Origin: DASQHL01 sp963843685 | Lineage (GTDB): Bacteria > Chloroflexota > Dehalococcoidia > DSTF01 > JACRBR01 | Direction of reading: 5' to 3' | Assembly: GCA_963843685.1 (NCBI GenBank) | Contig: CAWJLO010000007.1 | Coordinates: forward strand, 1 to 64,000 | DNA length: 64,000 nucleotides | Shown here: positions 61,313-64,000 of the stretch, one piece after another | Layout: every line of letters begins with the position of its first letter | Position numbering within the stretch: position 1 is the stretch's first letter | Program-made: the position numbers and the translations under genes | The notes under the pieces: generated by a model | Databases searched by the model: none | The model's input: the letters and a program-made list of their open reading frames with translations, nothing else | What the model was told of the DNA's origin: nothing

Positions 61313-61624
61313 TCACTCCTCCCCCACAGCCTCCTCCGCCCCCGCATGCTCCGCCTGGAACCGACGGAACGCGTGCATGTCGTACGTCATCCCGTAGATC
61401 CGCTTCAGGTCCCCGATCGCCGCCAGCGCCTTCTTCCCGAACGGGCTCGCGCACGACTCCCCTTCGTCCCCCGGCACCGGCTCGAACGAGTGCAGCACGA
61501 TCTTCTCCAGCAGCTGCCCCAGCGTGATCCCCTCGAACTCCGCCACCCCCTTCAGCACCTTCACCATCTGCTTCTCCATCCGCACCCCCAGTTGCACCCG
61601 CTCGACCCTGATCGGCTCGTCCAT
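61313..61624 (-). CDS. Ribbon-helix-helix-like small regulator
   Basis: 103 aa from ATG 61624 (GGAGGGG upstream). IRVERVQLGVRMEKQMVKVL then KGVAEFEGITLGQLLEKIVL gives strand-helix-helix in the RHH style. The C-terminal half, KKALAAIGDLKRIYGMTYDM, is of unknown role. Possibly an orphan antitoxin or regulator. Confidence 0.65.
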   Translation of the reverse strand: MDEPIRVERVQLGVRMEKQMVKVLKGVAEFEGITLGQLLEKIVLHSFEPVPGDEGESCASPFGKKALAAIGDLKRIYGMTYDMHAFRRFQAEHAGAEEAVGEE

Positions 61625-61715
61625 CGCGTCCCCTCCTGTGGATATACGTGTCCCGAGGGACAATGGGACATTGGTACACCAGAGCTAGCCGGTTGTCAAC
61701 CCCCGGTGAATGCCG

Positions 61716-61733
61716 GCGACGCGAGACGCTTGG
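61716..61733 (+). promoter_or_regulatory. Third, imperfect relative of the 18-bp phage-locus motif
   Basis: GCGACGCGAGACGCTTGG matches 15 of 18 positions of GTGACACGAAACGCTTGG. There is no LexA box nearby. It may be only a promoter (-35 TTGGAG) or a chance match. Confidence 0.25.
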
Positions 61734-61974
61734 AGATCGGCCGCCATCCCGGCTACCCTCGCCCTCATGTTCCACAATGCCGCCACGCCGCCGGCCGCTC
61801 CACCACACCGCCGCCGCCGTCCGCCCCGGGGGGCCAGGTTGACAGAACGAGCAAGATCACGATGACCCAAACCATAGCGATAACGGCAAACGCAACAACC
61901 AAACAATGAAAAAGTCCGATTCCGCGCGCCTTTCGTTCGCCCTCCGGCTTGCGCCCATGAATAATGAGAGAGCC

Positions 61975-62436
61975 ATGGCCACACGTGCCGTCCCGATAGC
62001 CCCACGCACCCCCGGCGAAGCCGCGCCCGCGCCGGCCGCCCGCTGGCTCGCGCTCGGCGCCCCGCTCGTCGCGGTCCTCGGCGGCATGTCAGCCGAATGG
62101 CTCGACTTCCGCGAGCTGCGCGTCCCGCTGCTCCTCATGGTGGGGTTCGGCGTCCTCGCCACGGCCCACGCGCTCGTCGGCGCCCGCCCGGGTTGGCGCC
62201 CCTTCCTCACAGCTGCGTTCGTCGGCGTCGCCACCTGGGCCGCCGTAGAAGGCGTCTACACGGTCATCCACGTCGCCCGCGGCGAACAGTTCCACGCTGA
62301 CCGCTTCGGCCCGCAGTGGTCGCAGGCCATCGGCCTCATCGCCGCGCACGGGCTCTTCCTCGGCGCGCCGACGGGCGTTGTCGCCGGCCTGATGCTGCAA
62401 TGGCGCACGCTCTGGCGCCGCCTGCGAGGCCGCTGA
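61975..62436 (+). CDS. Membrane protein of a two-gene pair (first)
   Basis: 153 aa from ATG 61975 (ATG 61957 is an alternative). Four TM helices (WLALGAPLVAVLGGMSAEWL, LLLMVGFGVLATAHALVG, TAAFVGVATWAAVEGVYTVIHV, AIGLIAAHGLFLGAPTGVVA). Its stop overlaps the next start (TGATG). Unknown function; it precedes the siroheme decarboxylase genes. Confidence 0.65.
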   Translation: MATRAVPIAPRTPGEAAPAPAARWLALGAPLVAVLGGMSAEWLDFRELRVPLLLMVGFGVLATAHALVGARPGWRPFLTAAFVGVATWAAVEGVYTVIHVARGEQFHADRFGPQWSQAIGLIAAHGLFLGAPTGVVAGLMLQWRTLWRRLRGR

Positions 62437-62894
62437 TGCAGTTCGACGAACGCCCGCAACTCCCGCTCACGCCCGCCCGCACGATGCTCGTCGCGGCCGG
62501 CCTCGCGCTCTTCGCCCTCGGCGTGCTCGCTGCGATCGCGATCGCCCCGCGCGTCACCGGCGCCGGCCACAGAGACGCCGGCATGTTGCTGCTCGGTGTC
62601 TGGGCCGCGTCCGTCCCGTGGGCCGTCGTTACCGTGCTCCTCGTCGTCCGCCAGGCGGACCTCCCGGACGTTGCGACCGCCGCGTTCCTGGTGACCATCG
62701 CCGCCTTCGCTGCGTTCGCGTTGACGGCGGCGCTCGCCGCGCGTGGCACGGACGCCGAGGTCGATCTCGTCGACACGCTCTTCCTCGGTATCACCGTCGG
62801 CGCCATGACGGCGCTCATCGTCTGGGGCGTCGCGCTGGGCATCGCGCGCGTGCTCCGGCTCCCGACCACGGAGGCGCTCCGTGTCGAGGACTGA
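62436..62894 (+). CDS. Membrane protein of a two-gene pair (second)
   Basis: 152 aa from ATG 62436. Four TM helices and a short soluble loop with AARGTDAEVDLVDTLFLG. It overlaps the following decarboxylase gene by 14 bp. The tight coupling with siroheme decarboxylase genes suggests a part in heme or respiratory biogenesis, but no motif proves this. Confidence 0.65.
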   Translation: MQFDERPQLPLTPARTMLVAAGLALFALGVLAAIAIAPRVTGAGHRDAGMLLLGVWAASVPWAVVTVLLVVRQADLPDVATAAFLVTIAAFAAFALTAALAARGTDAEVDLVDTLFLGITVGAMTALIVWGVALGIARVLRLPTTEALRVED

Positions 62895-63351
62895 GGCGTC
62901 CGTCGAGCTGGACGAAACGGACCGCCTGCTGCTGAACAACCTGCAGGGCGGCTTTCCCGTGACCCATCGGCCGTTCGCGGAGGTCGCCGAGAGGCTTGGG
63001 TTGGCGGAGGATGACGTCATCGCCCGCCTCCGCCGGCTGGTCGAGACGGGCGCGCTCAGTCGGTTCGGCACCATCTTGAACGCGCCGCAGCTTGGCGGCG
63101 AACGTACGCTCGCGGCCATGCACGTGCCGCCGGAGCGCTTCGAGGAGGTCGCCGCGTTCGTGAACGGCCTCGACGCCGTCTCTCACAACTACGAGCGTGG
63201 CCACCACTTCAACATGTGGTTCGTCATCTCCTCGGAGGACGAACGCGACATCCAGCGGACGATCGAGACGATCGAGCACGAGACGGGGCTGACCGTGATC
63301 AACCTGCCGACGCTCGAAGAGTTCTTCGTGGACCTGAAGTTCACGTTCTGA
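62881..63351 (+). CDS. ahbA: Siroheme decarboxylase subunit (AhbA/NirH-like, Lrp/AsnC fold)
   Basis: 156 aa from GTG 62881. DETDRLLLNNLQGGFPVTHRPFAEVAERLG (HTH-like N-domain) and LSRFGTILNAPQLGGERTLAAMHVP with VSHNYERGHHFNMWFVISSE (catalytic His/Tyr region). With its partner it converts siroheme to didecarboxysiroheme for alternative heme b, or for heme d1. The gene pair is complete here. Confidence 0.88.
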   Translation: MSRTEASVELDETDRLLLNNLQGGFPVTHRPFAEVAERLGLAEDDVIARLRRLVETGALSRFGTILNAPQLGGERTLAAMHVPPERFEEVAAFVNGLDAVSHNYERGHHFNMWFVISSEDERDIQRTIETIEHETGLTVINLPTLEEFFVDLKFTF

Positions 63352-63358
63352 GGACGAG

Positions 63359-63862
63359 ATGGCAACGCTGACCGACGAAGAGCGCGAGGTGCTGGCGGCG
63401 ATCCAGGACGGTCTGCCGCTGGAGCCCGAGCCGTACCGGGTCGTCGCGGACCGCATCGGCATGAGCGAGGAGCGCGTCCTCGCCGTCGTCCAGTCGCTGC
63501 TCGACCAGCGCAAGATCAAGCGGATCGGCGCCGTGCCGAACCACTACGCGCTCGGTATTACGGCGAACGGTATGTCGGTCTGGGACGTGCCGGACGATCG
63601 GGCAGCGGAGATCGGCCGCATGCTCGGCGACCGCGAGGAGGTGACGCACTGCTACCGCCGGCCGCGCCAGCCGGGCTGGCCGTACAACCTCTTCGGCATG
63701 GTGCATGCGCGTACCCGCGATGAGGTTGTCGCGGCCGTCGAACGCATCGCCCGCGAGCTGGACATTGCACAGTACCCACACGACGTGCTCTTCTCGACGC
63801 GCCTGCTGAAGAAGCGCGGAACGCGCGTCCTGCGCGGCGCTGCGGCGCCGGACGCCGGGTAA
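63359..63862 (+). CDS. ahbB: Siroheme decarboxylase subunit (AhbB/NirD-like)
   Basis: 167 aa, 7 bp after its partner. IQDGLPLEPEPYRVVADRIG, KIKRIGAVPNHYALGITANG then MSVWDVPD, and VTHCYRRPRQPGWPYNLFGM are all family signatures. As nirK (not cytochrome cd1) is the nitrite reductase seen here, heme b synthesis by the alternative route seems likelier than heme d1. Confidence 0.88.
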   Translation: MATLTDEEREVLAAIQDGLPLEPEPYRVVADRIGMSEERVLAVVQSLLDQRKIKRIGAVPNHYALGITANGMSVWDVPDDRAAEIGRMLGDREEVTHCYRRPRQPGWPYNLFGMVHARTRDEVVAAVERIARELDIAQYPHDVLFSTRLLKKRGTRVLRGAAAPDAG

Positions 63863-63952
63863 CGCGCTGTTTTCCGACGAGATTGGATACGGCCCGCCCG
63901 CCTCGTCTTCGCCGCTGACGATCGGGCTGACGGGCGCGCATGCGGCGTGACC

Positions 63953-63987
63953 GAACGTCCCTGCGAGTAGGACGTTCTAAATTGACA
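63953..63987 (+). promoter_or_regulatory. Inverted repeat and -35 element before the next (unseen) gene
   Basis: GAACGTCC (63953-63960) and GGACGTTC (63970-63977) are perfect 8-bp arms 9 bp apart. TTGACA follows at 63982-63987. The dyad just upstream of a -35 looks like an activator or repressor site for a gene beyond the right edge. No CDS is present in 63863-64000. Confidence 0.4.
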
Positions 63988-64000
63988 GCCTGCATCCGTG

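Noticed and set aside
63953..63977. LexA box at the right edge
   Set aside because: GAACGTCC-N9-GGACGTTC has the wrong spacing; the LexA core needs GAAC-N4-GTTC. Noted as an operator of unknown factor.

Overview
The window is 64 kb of very GC-rich bacterial chromosome. It looks like an uncultured Chloroflexota (Dehalococcoidia-like) lineage: there are many short exported lipoproteins, an AniA-type copper nitrite reductase, a siroheme decarboxylase pair and a GSII-type glutamine synthetase, and no recognisable Proteobacterial or Actinobacterial synteny. This placement is inference; a 16S or marker-gene search would be needed to settle it. I saw no rRNA, tRNA, CRISPR, integrase or IS transposase.

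Layout. 1-6.5 kb: end of a HicB-like antitoxin, dapB, trmO, a DtxR-type regulator divergent from an FTR1 iron-uptake operon with two cupredoxin-like lipoproteins, a MarR-like regulator and csrA. 6.5-11.2 kb: a DUF2087 gene, enoyl-CoA hydratase, a VOC protein, GSII glutamine synthetase and an anchored surface protein. 11.3-16.0 kb: phage-derived locus A (small membrane and coiled-coil proteins, large terminase, a Cys/HTH protein, an opposing lipoprotein gene, portal). 16-35 kb: housekeeping and accessory genes (DUF1801, esterase, VanZ, aldehyde dehydrogenase, methyltransferases, a broken cyclase, a two-gene ABC exporter behind a candidate RNA attenuator, folC-fabF, a sugar epimerase, and TetR plus a heterodimeric ABC exporter). 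35.4-39.3 kb: phage-derived locus B (virion-like protein, head-tail connector, large tail-like protein). 39.5-64 kb: folP/folK, two membrane glycosyltransferase-like proteins, glutamate dehydrogenase, Crp/Fnr plus nirK plus a MoaD-like protein plus a cupin, an M16 protease, ada, serS, NUDIX, lipoproteins, an intact cyclase and the siroheme decarboxylase pair.

Two features stand out. First, loci A and B are 20 kb apart, both on the + strand, and lack integration and replication genes and any recognisable capsid gene. Each is preceded by the same 18-bp sequence and by a Gram-positive-type LexA (SOS) box. This suggests a dispersed, SOS-controlled, phage-derived system such as a gene-transfer-agent-like element or a split prophage remnant. 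Second, a ~110-bp intergenic repeat occurs 14 times. It folds into successive hairpins whose arms change in compensating pairs between copies, it carries one of two alternative 3' modules, and all 14 copies lie on the same strand whatever the direction of the neighbouring genes.

Many genes carry apparent single-base frameshifts, often without accompanying nonsense codons. Part of this pattern probably reflects indel errors in the assembly, so 'frameshifted' below means as read and is not proof of gene death.
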